Of a DNA stretch of 64,000 nt, positions 1-11,227 are shown one piece after another. This DNA is from Pseudomonas urmiensis. GTDB taxonomy: Bacteria; Pseudomonadota; Gammaproteobacteria; Pseudomonadales; Pseudomonadaceae. Location of the stretch: NCBI RefSeq assembly GCF_014268815.2, contig NZ_JABWRE020000001.1, forward strand, positions 2,609,001-2,673,000, read 5' to 3'. The notes under the pieces were generated by a model that ran no database searches, was not told the DNA's origin, and worked only from the letters and a program-made list of their open reading frames with translations. The translations under genes and the position numbers were made by a program. The first letter of the stretch is position 1. Each line of letters opens with the position of its first letter.

Positions 1-12
1 TTGTGGTAGCTG

Positions 13-60
13 CCTGTCCAAGTTCATGTGCCTGCTGTACTGCGCATGACCCTGGACAGG
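13..60 (-). terminator. Long imperfect stem-loop downstream of the peptide genes
   Basis: Two 16-base arms (13-28 and 45-60) are reverse complements at 14 of 16 positions and enclose a 16-base loop. The structure begins 17 bases after the stop codon of the last peptide gene on the minus strand. No clear run of T follows it inside the window, so it could be an attenuator or processing site between precursor genes and a downstream exporter, or a repeat, rather than a classical terminator. Confidence 0.4.
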
Positions 61-76
61 TGTTCTGGCGGTGTTG

Positions 77-286
77 TCAAAGCCCCAGGGTTGGGCCGCG
101 AATATCATTGGGCGGTGGCACATCGGGATAGCGCGGTAGATGCGGCGGTGGCACGTCCGGCCCACCGCAGATCGGCCTGCTCACCGGCGGAAATACCGGC
201 ATGATGGTCGCATCCGAGCCACCCGCGACCTGATCCAGCTCCTCGACGCTCAACTCGCGCGGGGTTTGTGCATGTACAGAAGGCAT
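77..286 (-). CDS. Double-glycine leader peptide 2, proline-rich core
   Basis: A 69-residue peptide. Residues 1-23 form a classical double-glycine leader ending LSVEELDQVAGG, the type cut by the C39 peptidase domain of bacteriocin ABC exporters. The predicted 46-residue core has 14 prolines, one cysteine (core residue 17) and the motif PDVPPP twice. The start is fixed by AAGGAG upstream of ATG at 286. It lies 68 bases behind a second leader peptide gene in the same direction, so both are probably one transcript. A bacteriocin, microcin or signalling peptide is an inference from the leader; the core matches no family I recognise. No exporter or immunity gene is visible, but transcription runs off the left edge of the window. 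Confidence 0.7.
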   Translation of the reverse strand: MPSVHAQTPRELSVEELDQVAGGSDATIMPVFPPVSRPICGGPDVPPPHLPRYPDVPPPNDIRGPTLGL

Positions 287-354
287 AAATAACGCTCCTT
301 GAAGTAGATGAGGCAGGCCGAGGCTGAATCAGCCGAGGCCAGGCACGTCGCCAA

Positions 355-510
355 TCAATGGCTGTCGCCGAACAGCTCAGGCCATTCGGGAAACTGCGGC
401 GGCGGCCCGCGGACGATTTCCGGTTGGCCGGCACCGCCGCTGATCAGCTCGGTTTCTTCTGCACTCAAGTCACGCAATACGTCATGGCTGAACGCATCAG
501 GGCTAGTCAT
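355..510 (-). CDS. Double-glycine leader peptide 1, proline-rich core
   Basis: A 51-residue open reading frame from ATG at 508-510 to a stop at 355-357, with AAGGAG placed correctly upstream. The first 26 residues end in LSAEETELISGG, a textbook double-glycine leader; the remaining 25 residues carry six prolines and end in acidic and aromatic residues (motifs GPPPQFPEWP and ELFGDSH). The core differs from that of the next gene, but both share the leader type and proline richness, which suggests a two-peptide or paired precursor system. It follows the nitroreductase gene by about 100 bases in the same direction. The function of the mature peptide is unknown. Confidence 0.68.
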   Translation of the reverse strand: MTSPDAFSHDVLRDLSAEETELISGGAGQPEIVRGPPPQFPEWPELFGDSH

Positions 511-615
511 GATCAACACTCCTTGTGGTCAATGAAACGCCCCGATTATTGCCCCCCTCGCACCTTTTGACTCTAGGGCGAGTGTCCTAACTGCACAGTG
601 CCATCACCTTGGCCT

Positions 616-1266
616 TCAGAGGAAGGTGAACACCGTCGAGGCGGGCAGGCGCGACTTGTTCAGACCGGCGTTGAAGTCTTCCGGGCTGCGGTAGCCCAGG
701 CACAACAGCACGACGCTGGTGAAGCCACGCTCACGCAGGCCCAACTCTGCATCCAGCGCCTTGCTGTCGAAACCTTCGATTGGCGTAGCATCAATGTTCA
801 GCGCGGCCGCACCGAGCAGCGCCGTGCCCAGCGCCAGGTACGTCTGCTTTTCCATCCAGTGCTGCACGTCCTTTTGATCGAAACGGTGCAGATTGACGTA
901 GAAACGGCGGCTTTGATCTTGCCCTGTGCGTGCCTGATCGTCACGGAAGCGGCCATCTAGGGTTTCCTGATCCAGCACTGCCTGCAGATGCGCATCAGGC
1001 ATTTCGGTACGGGTGGCGAAGACGATCACGTGCGAAGCGTTGAGGATCTTCGGCGTGTTGTAGGCGAACGCCTCGGTGCTCTTGGCAATACGCGCCTTGC
1101 CTTCATCGCTGTCGGCAACGATGAAGTGCCACGGCTGCGAGTTGACCGAAGAAGGGCTGTGGCGCAGTTGCTCAAGCAAGGTATCGACGGTCGCCTGGGG
1201 AATCTTGCGGGCGGCGTCGTAGGCTTTGGTGGTATAGCGGCGTTTGGCCAGGGTCACGGTGTCCAT
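616..1266 (-). CDS. nfsB: NAD(P)H nitroreductase, NfsB type
   Basis: A 216-residue flavoprotein of the oxygen-insensitive nitroreductase family, which uses FMN and NAD(P)H to reduce nitro compounds, quinones or dihydropteridine. Visible family features are RRYTTKAYD near the N-terminus, SSVNSQPWHF for FMN binding, and the C-terminal region PIEGFDS followed by VVLLCLGYR. Length is typical. ATG at 1266 is chosen over an upstream in-frame start because AAGGAG precedes it at good spacing. It is divergent from an AraC-type regulator whose gene begins 180 bases away, which may control it. Confidence 0.85.
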   Translation of the reverse strand: MDTVTLAKRRYTTKAYDAARKIPQATVDTLLEQLRHSPSSVNSQPWHFIVADSDEGKARIAKSTEAFAYNTPKILNASHVIVFATRTEMPDAHLQAVLDQETLDGRFRDDQARTGQDQSRRFYVNLHRFDQKDVQHWMEKQTYLALGTALLGAAALNIDATPIEGFDSKALDAELGLRERGFTSVVLLCLGYRSPEDFNAGLNKSRLPASTVFTFL

Positions 1267-1445
1267 CGATTGAGCTCCTTGGGAGTACGGATTTGAGGCG
1301 CATATTAGCGTTACTGAAAACAAGAAAAACCAGTGAAATACAGCAACACTTTCAAGCCGATGACGAAAATCGATACTCGCTGCACATTCGTTCTAAACCT
1401 GCCGCCTGCATCTGGGATAAGGTTGAAGACTCCTCACAAGCGGCC

Positions 1446-2282
1446 ATGGCCATGAGCAACTGGATCGACCTTGCCCAAGACGTCGATACCGGCATCGAGT
1501 CGGTACGGGCGCATTTCATCGGTCATGCCTACGACCCGCACTGGCACGACAGCTATCTGGTGGGCGTGACCGAACAAGGCGTGCAGCAGTTCCACTGCCG
1601 CCGCGCCCGTCATCGCAGTACGCCGGGCCAGGTGTTCTTGCTCGAACCTGGCGAACTCCACGATGGCCAGGCCCCCACCGAGGATGGCTTTACCTATTCG
1701 ACGCTGTATCTGGACCCCAACTGGATGGAGGCCGAAGTGCGCGCCTTGTTCGAGCACGCGCCCGCCGATGGCCTGCCCAGCTTCGCCGATACCCTGTGCC
1801 GCGACGAACGCCTGACGGGGGCTACCTTGCGGGCGTTCCAGGCCATGCACGGCAAAGAGCTGCGCATCGTACGGCAAACCGCCATGGACGATCTGCTCGC
1901 CTGCCTCACCCAGCACCTGCACTGGCGCAAACGGCTCAACCCCGACCCACGCCTGCCACTGACCGCGCAGGTGGCCCGTGACTATCTGCATGCGCATCTG
2001 GATCAGGACATCGGCTTGGATGACCTGGCGCGCACCTGTGGCGTTGACCGCTTCCGCCTGACCCGGGCGTTCAAGGCCGCCTTTGGCCTGGCCCCGCATG
2101 CCTACCTGATCCAGCTGCGGATCGCCCGCGCCCGCCGCCTGCTGGGTCAAGGCCAAACGCCCGCCGAGGTGGCCAGCGCCCTGGGCTTTGCCGACCAGAG
2201 TCACCTGGGGCGCTGGTTTCGCCGGGCGTATCAATTGACCCCGGCAGACTACCGCCGCCGCTGCTCAATCGTTCCAGACTGA
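1446..2282 (+). CDS. AraC family transcriptional regulator with N-terminal cupin
   Basis: The N-terminal half is an AraC-type cupin sensor (HWHDSYLVG, then LEPGELHDG) and the C-terminal third holds two helix-turn-helix motifs (GLDDLARTCGVDRFRLTRAF and PAEVASALGFADQSHLGRWF). The open frame extends upstream to 1293, but ATG 1446 or 1452 gives the usual length of about 278 residues and leaves room for a divergent promoter shared with the nitroreductase gene. No strong ribosome site decides between the two. The LysE-type exporter gene starts 50 bases downstream on the same strand, so the regulator may control that gene, the nitroreductase, or both. Confidence 0.85.
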   Translation: MAMSNWIDLAQDVDTGIESVRAHFIGHAYDPHWHDSYLVGVTEQGVQQFHCRRARHRSTPGQVFLLEPGELHDGQAPTEDGFTYSTLYLDPNWMEAEVRALFEHAPADGLPSFADTLCRDERLTGATLRAFQAMHGKELRIVRQTAMDDLLACLTQHLHWRKRLNPDPRLPLTAQVARDYLHAHLDQDIGLDDLARTCGVDRFRLTRAFKAAFGLAPHAYLIQLRIARARRLLGQGQTPAEVASALGFADQSHLGRWFRRAYQLTPADYRRRCSIVPD

Positions 2283-2332
2283 TCCGCCGCCAGCGGCGAG
2301 CATGGTGCTCCAATTGTGTGGAGTAGCCCGTC

Positions 2333-2917
2333 ATGGCGCAGTCGCTGTTGCCCTTTGTCCTGTTCGCCCTGGTTGCCAGTATCAGCCCGGGGCCGACCAA
2401 TCTGCTGATCCTCGCCCACGGCGCCCAGCGCGGCCTGCGCGCCAGCGTGGCGCCGATCCTCAGCGGCTGTCTGGCTGCAGCGGGGATGGTCTGGGTGGTG
2501 GGCTTGGGCTTGGCCGAAGTGCTGTTGCAGCACCCCGTCGCGCAGCAGCTGATGAGTTGGCTGGGCGTACTTTGGCTGAGTTGGCTCGGCTGGCAGTTGC
2601 TGCGCAGCGCCGCTGCGCCTTTGCACGGTACCCAGCGGGCACGCTTTGGGGCAGTGAGCGCGGCCACCTTGCAGTTGATCAACCCCAAGGTATGGATGAT
2701 GGCAATCGCGATCATCGGCGTGTTTGCCGCGCCTGGACAGCCGGTGTGGCAGTTGGCGCTGATCTTTCTGATCATCGCCCTGCCGTGCATGACTGCCTGG
2801 GCGCTGCTCGGGGTCGGCAGCGCCCGCTGGTTGCAGTCACCGCAGCGGGTGCGGCGGTTCAATCAGCTGTTGGCGTGGCTGCTGATCGTCTCGGCCTGGT
2901 CGGCGTTGTTGGCCTGA
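2333..2917 (+). CDS. LysE/RhtB family amino-acid exporter
   Basis: A 194-residue inner-membrane protein with about six hydrophobic segments. The N-terminal signature ASISPGPTNLLIL and the later LQLINPKVW are hallmarks of the LysE/RhtB superfamily, whose members export lysine, homoserine, threonine or cysteine-pathway metabolites by proton exchange. The substrate cannot be read from sequence. It follows the AraC gene by 50 bases on the same strand, which suggests co-transcription. It converges with the MFS gene that ends at 2936. Confidence 0.85.
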   Translation: MAQSLLPFVLFALVASISPGPTNLLILAHGAQRGLRASVAPILSGCLAAAGMVWVVGLGLAEVLLQHPVAQQLMSWLGVLWLSWLGWQLLRSAAAPLHGTQRARFGAVSAATLQLINPKVWMMAIAIIGVFAAPGQPVWQLALIFLIIALPCMTAWALLGVGSARWLQSPQRVRRFNQLLAWLLIVSAWSALLA

Positions 2918-2935
2918 CCAAGGAAGCTGACTCTC

Positions 2936-5658
<2,723 letters not shown>

Positions 5659-5668
5659 GCAGTTTGCC

Positions 5669-5709
5669 CCGGCCTCATCGCGGGGCAAGCGCGCCCGCGG
5701 TGAGGCCGG
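5669..5709. terminator. Inverted repeat between convergent genes
   Basis: Arms 5669-5684 and 5694-5709 (CCGGCCTCATCGCGGG and its near-perfect reverse complement, 15 of 16) with a nine-base loop. It sits between two convergent stop codons and resembles the REP family in base content; it probably acts as a bidirectional terminator. Confidence 0.55.
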
Positions 5710-5720
5710 AGCCGGCTCCA

Positions 5721-6773
5721 TCAGGCCTTCAGCGTGGCCATGTCGATCACGAAGCGATACTTCACATCGCCAACGATCATCCGCTCATAGGCCTGGTTGA
5801 TGTTGCGGATATCGAGCATCTCGATATCGCAGCTGATGCCATGCTCGGCGCAGAAATCCAGCACTTCCTGAGTCTCGGCGATACCGCCAATCAGCGAACC
5901 CGCCAGCACCCGGCGCTTCATCACCAAATTGGCCGCATGCAGCGGTGGCTCGACCGGCTCGATCAAGCCGACCAGAATGTGCACGCCATCGAAGGTCAGC
6001 GTTTCCAGGTAGGGGTTGAGATCGTGCTGTACCGGAATGGTGTCGAGCAAGAAGTCAAAACGCCCCGCTGCAGCGCGCATCTGCTCCGGGTCAGTGGACA
6101 CGATTACGTGATCGGCGCCCTGGCGACGGGCTTCTTCGGCTTTGGCCGCCGAGCGGGTGAACAGCGTCACTTCAGCGCCCAGCGCCTTGGCGAACTTGAT
6201 GCCCATGTGGCCCAGACCGCCCATACCGAGGATGCCAACCTTGTGCCCAGGGCCGACGCCATGGTGCTTGAGCGGCGAGTAGGTAGTGATACCGGCGCAC
6301 AGAATCGGCGCCGCGCTGGCCAGGTCCAGGCCCTGGGGAATGCGCAACACGAAGTGCTCGCTGACCACGATGCTGTTGGAATAGCCACCCATGGTGTTGC
6401 TGCCGTCGACCCGATCAGGGGTGGCATAGGTCATGGTCGGACCTTCCAGGCAGTACTGTTCCAGGTCCTTGGCGCAGGCCTCGCAATGCCGGCAGGAGTC
6501 GACCATGCAACCCACGCCCACCAGGTCGCCGACCTTGTGCTGAGTGACCTTGGCACCGACCGCAGTGACCCGGCCGACGATCTCATGGCCTGGCATCAGT
6601 GGGTACACGGCAATGCCCCACTCGTTGCGCGCCTGATGGATGTCAGAGTGGCACACACCGCAGTAGAGGATCTCGATGGCGACGTCATCGGCACGCGGGC
6701 TGCGGCGCTCGAAGGTCATGGGGGCCAGCGGACTGGTGGGAGTTTGGGCGGCGTAACCGATGGCGGTATACAT
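5721..6773 (-). CDS. Zinc-dependent NADP alcohol/aldehyde dehydrogenase, YahK type
   Basis: A 350-residue medium-chain dehydrogenase that interconverts aldehydes and primary alcohols. Catalytic zinc ligands are visible in CGVCHSDIH and MPGHEIVG. The structural zinc cysteines are in DSCRHCEACAKDLEQYC, and the dinucleotide site is GILGMGGLGHMGIKFAKALG. The pattern matches the YahK/cinnamyl-alcohol dehydrogenase subfamily, which usually prefers NADPH and detoxifies aldehydes. It is divergent from an AraC regulator of the type that often controls aldehyde reductases (compare yqhC/yqhD in enterobacteria), which suggests induction by reactive aldehydes. Confidence 0.88.
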   Translation of the reverse strand: MYTAIGYAAQTPTSPLAPMTFERRSPRADDVAIEILYCGVCHSDIHQARNEWGIAVYPLMPGHEIVGRVTAVGAKVTQHKVGDLVGVGCMVDSCRHCEACAKDLEQYCLEGPTMTYATPDRVDGSNTMGGYSNSIVVSEHFVLRIPQGLDLASAAPILCAGITTYSPLKHHGVGPGHKVGILGMGGLGHMGIKFAKALGAEVTLFTRSAAKAEEARRQGADHVIVSTDPEQMRAAAGRFDFLLDTIPVQHDLNPYLETLTFDGVHILVGLIEPVEPPLHAANLVMKRRVLAGSLIGGIAETQEVLDFCAEHGISCDIEMLDIRNINQAYERMIVGDVKYRFVIDMATLKA

Positions 6774-6952
6774 GCAGGACCTCGCAAAAAGTGAAACGAT
6801 TCAGGCGGCACATTTTGTTCGCCAAAAGCCGCTCCGCCCACAGCAGATTCTCCGGCATGCATGCCTGATTCTCCGAACCTGGCTGTGAGCATCTGGCGCT
6901 GGCGCTGCAATCTGCGAAGATGCCAGTGTCTGATCCTCTGCCCTGGTCCATC

Positions 6953-7858
6953 ATGCAGCTCACTCGCCACGTCGACGCCAATGCCCCGCTTTGCGCCCTG
7001 ATCCGTAGCCTGGCCACGCGCCCAGGCTTTGTACCGACTCACTTGCCCCAGGTGCAGGTATTGAGTTGGGATCATTACGTGGCCAGTAGCCCGCAGCTCT
7101 ATGAGCCCAGCCTGATGATCCTGGCCCAGGGCAGCAAGCTGGCGCGCCTGGGACCACGCACCCTGGAGTACGGCGCCGGACATTACTTGGTGCAGGCGCT
7201 GTCGGTGCCGTTCATGTGCGAGACCTTCGCTACCGCTGAGGCGCCGTTACTAGGGGTGGCCGTCGATATCGATCGTGGCGTGCTCAGCGAGTTGGTGCAG
7301 AACATGGGCCTTGCCCCCGATGCCGCAGTCGAGGCGCAGACGCCCCAGTCGATGACCTCGGCAGCACTGGACGCGCCGATGCGCGAGAGCGTCGAGCGCT
7401 TGCTGCAGTGCCTGCAGGATCCACTGGACGCCAGGGTGCTGGGGCCGGCACGGGTGCGCGAGGTGCTCTATACCGCCTTGCGCGGCCCCCAGGCCGGCGT
7501 GCTGCGAGCCTTGGTCGAGCAACAAGGACATTTCGCCCGGATTGGCGCGGCGCTGGCTTATCTGCGTGAGCACTACGCCGAGCCGTTGAGCGTGGAGGCG
7601 TTGGCCAGTTGCGCCAACATGAGCGTGTCGACCTTCCATGAGCACTTCAAGCGCTGCACCGACATGGCGCCGATGCAGTACCTCAAACGCCTGCGCCTGC
7701 TCAAGGCCCAGCAAATGCTGATCGGCGAAGGCCTGGGCGTGGCGCAGACCGCGCACCGGGTGGGGTACCAGAGCACCTCGCAGTTCAGCCGCGAGTACAA
7801 GCGCCAGTTTGCCCATAGCCCAGGCGATGCGCAGCCTTACCAGAGCCTTCCGGTCTAA
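6953..7858 (+). CDS. AraC family regulator, YqhC-like
   Basis: About 301 residues from ATG 6953, or 312 from ATG 6920; neither start has a clear ribosome site. The N-terminal AraC_N-type domain includes YEPSLMILAQGSKLARLG and YGAGHYLVQALSVPF. The C-terminal region has two helix-turn-helix motifs (LSVEALASCANMSVSTFHEH and VAQTAHRVGYQSTSQFSREY). Divergent placement next to the YahK-type dehydrogenase supports a regulator and target pair; this is inference from context. Confidence 0.85.
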   Translation: MQLTRHVDANAPLCALIRSLATRPGFVPTHLPQVQVLSWDHYVASSPQLYEPSLMILAQGSKLARLGPRTLEYGAGHYLVQALSVPFMCETFATAEAPLLGVAVDIDRGVLSELVQNMGLAPDAAVEAQTPQSMTSAALDAPMRESVERLLQCLQDPLDARVLGPARVREVLYTALRGPQAGVLRALVEQQGHFARIGAALAYLREHYAEPLSVEALASCANMSVSTFHEHFKRCTDMAPMQYLKRLRLLKAQQMLIGEGLGVAQTAHRVGYQSTSQFSREYKRQFAHSPGDAQPYQSLPV

Positions 7859-7869
7859 GTAGCCAATGC

Positions 7870-7988
7870 GGGCCGCTTTGCAGCCCTTCGCAGCGCAGGC
7901 GAGCCCAATCCCACAGGGTTCACTCCCTGATGTTCCGCGTAGTACCTGTAGGAGCGGGCTTGCCCGCGAAGGGCAGCAAAGCGGCCCC
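7870..7988. repeat. Pair of inverted REP elements (BIME) with 22-base outer arms
   Basis: The core GCGGGCTTGCCCGC with flanking CCTGTAGGA lies at 7945-7970, and a degenerate inverted copy lies at about 7884-7912. The outer arms at 7870-7891 and 7966-7987 are reverse complements with a single mismatch, so the whole unit can fold into one long hairpin. REP pairs of this kind are typical of Pseudomonas intergenic regions and are mobilised by RAYT transposases. Confidence 0.8.
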
Positions 7989-8114
7989 ATAGCATCACCT
8001 TTAGTGGACATACCAAGCCATGCAACCAATGCATTTGCCCTTTGCCGCGAACCCATGGCATAGATGCGGGTCTGCCTTTACATGTCCGCTTTGCGCCATC
8101 GAGGAGTTTCGTGC

Positions 8115-8954
8115 ATGAGCAAGTCCCCCTACGTCCCGCCCAAGGTCTGGCGCAACGACGCAGCCTCCGGCGGTCAGTTCGCCAGTATCAACCGCCCGGT
8201 TGCCGGCGCCACCCATGACAAAGCGCTACCGGTAGGTAAACAACCCTTGCAGCTGTATTCGCTAGCAACGCCCAATGGCGTCAAGGCCACCATCTTGCTC
8301 GAAGAGTTGATGGCGCTGGGGCACAGCGGAGCTGAGTACGATGCCTGGCTGATCCGCATCGGCGACGGCGAGCAGTTCTCCAGTGGCTTCGTCGAGGTCA
8401 ACCCCAACTCCAAGATCCCTGCCCTGCTCGATCGCAGTGTCGAGCCTGCAATCCGCGTGTTCGAGTCTGGTTCGATCCTGGTTTACCTGGCCGAGAAGTT
8501 CGGCGCGTTTCTGCCCAAGGCGCCTGCCGCGCGTACCGAAACGCTGAACTGGCTGTTCTGGCAGATGGGCGCCGCGCCCTACCTGGGCGGTGGTTTCGGC
8601 CACTTCTATGTGTATGCGCCGGAGAAAATCGAATACGCCATCAACCGCTTTACCATGGAAGCCAAACGGCAACTGGACGTGCTCGACCGGCGCCTGGCCG
8701 AGAGCCGCTACCTGGGTGGCAATGAGTACAGCATCGCCGACATCGCCGTGTGGCCGTGGTATGGCCAACTGGTGCGCGGCAACTTGTATGACGCCGCTGA
8801 GTTTCTCGCGGTGCAGGAATACCCTAATGTGCAGCGCTGGGCCGAAGAAATCGCCCAGCGCCCCGCGGTGCAGCGTGGCACCCGGGTCAATCGCACCTGG
8901 GGTGATGAGGCGAGCCAAGTGCCAGAGCGGCATTCGGCGGCGGATCTGGATTGA
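8115..8954 (+). CDS. Glutathione S-transferase, YghU/YfcG type
   Basis: A 279-residue GST-fold protein. The N-terminal extension (PPKVWRNDAASGGQFASINRP) is characteristic of YghU-type disulfide-bond oxidoreductases. The thioredoxin-like domain carries LYSLATPNGVKATILLEEL and the glutathione-binding NPNSKIPALLD and FESGSILVYLAEK, followed by an all-helical C-terminal domain. Members reduce disulfides or organic peroxides with glutathione in the cytoplasm. ATG 8115 is preceded by GAGGAG; an upstream in-frame start at 8064 has no ribosome site. Confidence 0.88.
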   Translation: MSKSPYVPPKVWRNDAASGGQFASINRPVAGATHDKALPVGKQPLQLYSLATPNGVKATILLEELMALGHSGAEYDAWLIRIGDGEQFSSGFVEVNPNSKIPALLDRSVEPAIRVFESGSILVYLAEKFGAFLPKAPAARTETLNWLFWQMGAAPYLGGGFGHFYVYAPEKIEYAINRFTMEAKRQLDVLDRRLAESRYLGGNEYSIADIAVWPWYGQLVRGNLYDAAEFLAVQEYPNVQRWAEEIAQRPAVQRGTRVNRTWGDEASQVPERHSAADLD

Positions 8955-8993
8955 CCCAAGTGGGGCCGCCAGACAGCGGCCCCACCCAGCGCG

Positions 8994-10964
8994 TTAGCCC
9001 ACCAGATGCAGGAAATGCATATGCCGTTCGAAGTGATCGAGAATGTCCCCGATCACTTCATCCTTCGACCAGCCCATCACATCATGATCCTGACCGCCCT
9101 CGCGCAGGTGGACTTCGGCGCGGAAGTACTTGCGCTCATCGCCCGGCGCATCGCTGCTGACGAAGCTGGGCATGGCATAGGCCTGCGGACGAATCTGGTA
9201 GACGAAGGTGTCGTCACTCGGGCCGACCTTGAGCGTCACACTGCCCTCCTCACCCTGCTCCACGCTGCACTCATAGCCCTGGCGCCGCCATTCTTCGGCC
9301 ACCGCTTCACAGGCCGGCAATCCGACTTCGGTAATGAAGCGCGAGACATGCGCACGACGCGGGAACATCGCCAGCGTGCGCAGGCGCCGCTGCCAGTTAC
9401 CGGCAGCACGTGAAGCGGTCGGCGAGATGGCCAGCGCCTGATAGCGCAAGTTGCGTTTGGTCGCATCGAGCTTGAGCGCCTTGAGCAAGCCACGGGTGCT
9501 GCACAGCAAGGCGATGGTGAACGGCAAGGCACTGGCGATGGTCGCTGTCTGCAACGCCTTCAGGCCATCGGCAAGCAGCAGTGCGATCGCCACCAGGCCC
9601 ATGCTCGACGCCCAGAAGATGCGCTGGCGAATCGGCGTATTCTCCTGACCGCCCGAGGCGAGCATGTCGACCACCATGGCCCCGGTGTCGGCGGAGGTGA
9701 CGAAGAACACCACCACCATGATCACTGCCAGGGTGCTGATCACACTGGCGAACGGAAAGTGCTCAAGGAAGGCGAACAGCGCCAGCGAGGTGTCCTTGTT
9801 CACCGCCATGGCCAAGTCGTTCAGCCCCTCGTTGAGGATCATATGGATCGCGGTATTGCCGAACACCGTCATCCACAGCAGGGTGAATGCGGTCGGCACC
9901 AGCAGCACGCCGGTGACGAATTCGCGGATCGTGCGGCCCCGGGAGATGCGCGCGATGAACAGCCCGACGAAGGGCGACCAGGCCAGCCACCAGCCCCAGT
10001 AGAACAGAGTCCAGCCGCCGATCCAGTCCGTCGGCTGGTAGGCATACAGGTTAAGCGTACGGGTGACGATCTCGCCCAGGTAGCTGCCGGTGTTCTGCAC
10101 GAAGGTCTGCAAGATCAGCACAGTCGGCCCCAGCAGCATCACCATCAGCAACAGCAGCACCGCCAAACCCAGGTTGAGCTCGGAAAGCCGGCGAATGCCC
10201 TTGTCCAGCCCCGACATCACCGACAAGGTGGCGAGCAAGGTAGTACCGATGATCAGCCCGATCTGGATCGGCGTCGACACCGGCACGCCGAACAACGCAT
10301 TGAGCCCGGTGTTGATCTGCGCCACGCCAAAGCCCAGCGAAGTGGCCACGCCAAACACTGTGCCGATGATCGCGAAGATGTCTACGGCATGGCCGATCGG
10401 CCCGTAGATACGCTCTCCAATCAGCGGGTACAGCGCCGAACGCAAGGTCAGTGGCAAACCCTGGCGGTAGCTGAAGTAGGCCAGGATCAACGCCACGATG
10501 GCGTAGATCGCCCAGGCATGCAGGCCCCAGTGGAAGAAGGTGATGCGCATGGCTTCACCGGCGGCCTGCACCGTGCCGCCCTCACCCATCGGCGGATTGA
10601 GAAAATGCATCACAGGCTCGGCCACGCCAAAGAACATCAAGCCGATGCCCATGCCGGCAGAAAACAGCATGGCGAACCAGGTGGTGCTGCTGTAATCGGG
10701 GGTGCTGTGGTCGGGCCCAAGCTTGATATCGCCATAGCGGCTGATGCCGAGGAACACCACCGTGCCGAGAATGACCGCCACCGCCAGGATGTAGAACCAG
10801 CTGACATTGCCGATGATCCACCCCTGGACCTGGGCGAACAGGTTCTGTGCATGCGCTTGAAACACGCTGGCATATAGCACCAGCACCAGCAACAGCACGG
10901 CGGAAATCCAGAAAACCGGAGGGTTGATCGTGGACTTGGGGGTCTTGTCTGGCGGTATCGACAT
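8994..10964 (-). CDS. betT: BCCT family choline/betaine transporter
   Basis: A 656-residue inner-membrane transporter with about twelve helices, and a hydrophilic C-terminal tail of about 150 residues. The BCCT signatures are clear: FSAGMGIGLMFFGVAEPV, and GWWLAWSPFVGLFIARISRG in the middle. BetT proteins import choline with protons or sodium for glycine-betaine synthesis under osmotic stress, and the long cytoplasmic tail is where osmosensing is thought to reside in BetT. GGAG upstream supports ATG 10964. No bet biosynthesis genes are adjacent, so choline rather than another quaternary amine is a family-level call. Confidence 0.87.
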   Translation of the reverse strand: MSIPPDKTPKSTINPPVFWISAVLLLVLVLYASVFQAHAQNLFAQVQGWIIGNVSWFYILAVAVILGTVVFLGISRYGDIKLGPDHSTPDYSSTTWFAMLFSAGMGIGLMFFGVAEPVMHFLNPPMGEGGTVQAAGEAMRITFFHWGLHAWAIYAIVALILAYFSYRQGLPLTLRSALYPLIGERIYGPIGHAVDIFAIIGTVFGVATSLGFGVAQINTGLNALFGVPVSTPIQIGLIIGTTLLATLSVMSGLDKGIRRLSELNLGLAVLLLLMVMLLGPTVLILQTFVQNTGSYLGEIVTRTLNLYAYQPTDWIGGWTLFYWGWWLAWSPFVGLFIARISRGRTIREFVTGVLLVPTAFTLLWMTVFGNTAIHMILNEGLNDLAMAVNKDTSLALFAFLEHFPFASVISTLAVIMVVVFFVTSADTGAMVVDMLASGGQENTPIRQRIFWASSMGLVAIALLLADGLKALQTATIASALPFTIALLCSTRGLLKALKLDATKRNLRYQALAISPTASRAAGNWQRRLRTLAMFPRRAHVSRFITEVGLPACEAVAEEWRRQGYECSVEQGEEGSVTLKVGPSDDTFVYQIRPQAYAMPSFVSSDAPGDERKYFRAEVHLREGGQDHDVMGWSKDEVIGDILDHFERHMHFLHLVG

Positions 10965-11227
10965 CGATGGCAGGCTCCAACGGGGCGCTTCATGCGCACT
11001 TTATTCACAAACAAGGGTAAATCCTGACGAGAATTACCGACGTAGTCTGTAGGAAAAAGGCCAGCTGTCTGGCTTTCTACCTACTCTCCGAACACGTTTG
11101 CCTGACAGGGTTCGCCGACAAGACTGCCGCGCTGCAAAAATGCTTTTCCCCCGCGCAAGCCTGCGTCGGCTGTGGGCTTCTTGTACACTCGCCTCACTAG
11201 CCCCCACCTGTACATTTTGGTGACAGC

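Noticed and set aside
308..570. Plus-strand frames of 70-75 codons over the peptide genes
   Set aside because: They are antisense to the two double-glycine peptide genes, have no ribosome sites and show no domain pattern.
7945..7970. Possible insertion-sequence ends at the REP palindromes
   Set aside because: The arms fit the REP/BIME pattern, no transposase gene is nearby and no target-site duplication is visible.
11051..11077. Weak hairpin (GGCCAG/CTGGCTTT) upstream of the amidase gene considered as a terminator
   Set aside because: The stem is short and no convincing T run follows.
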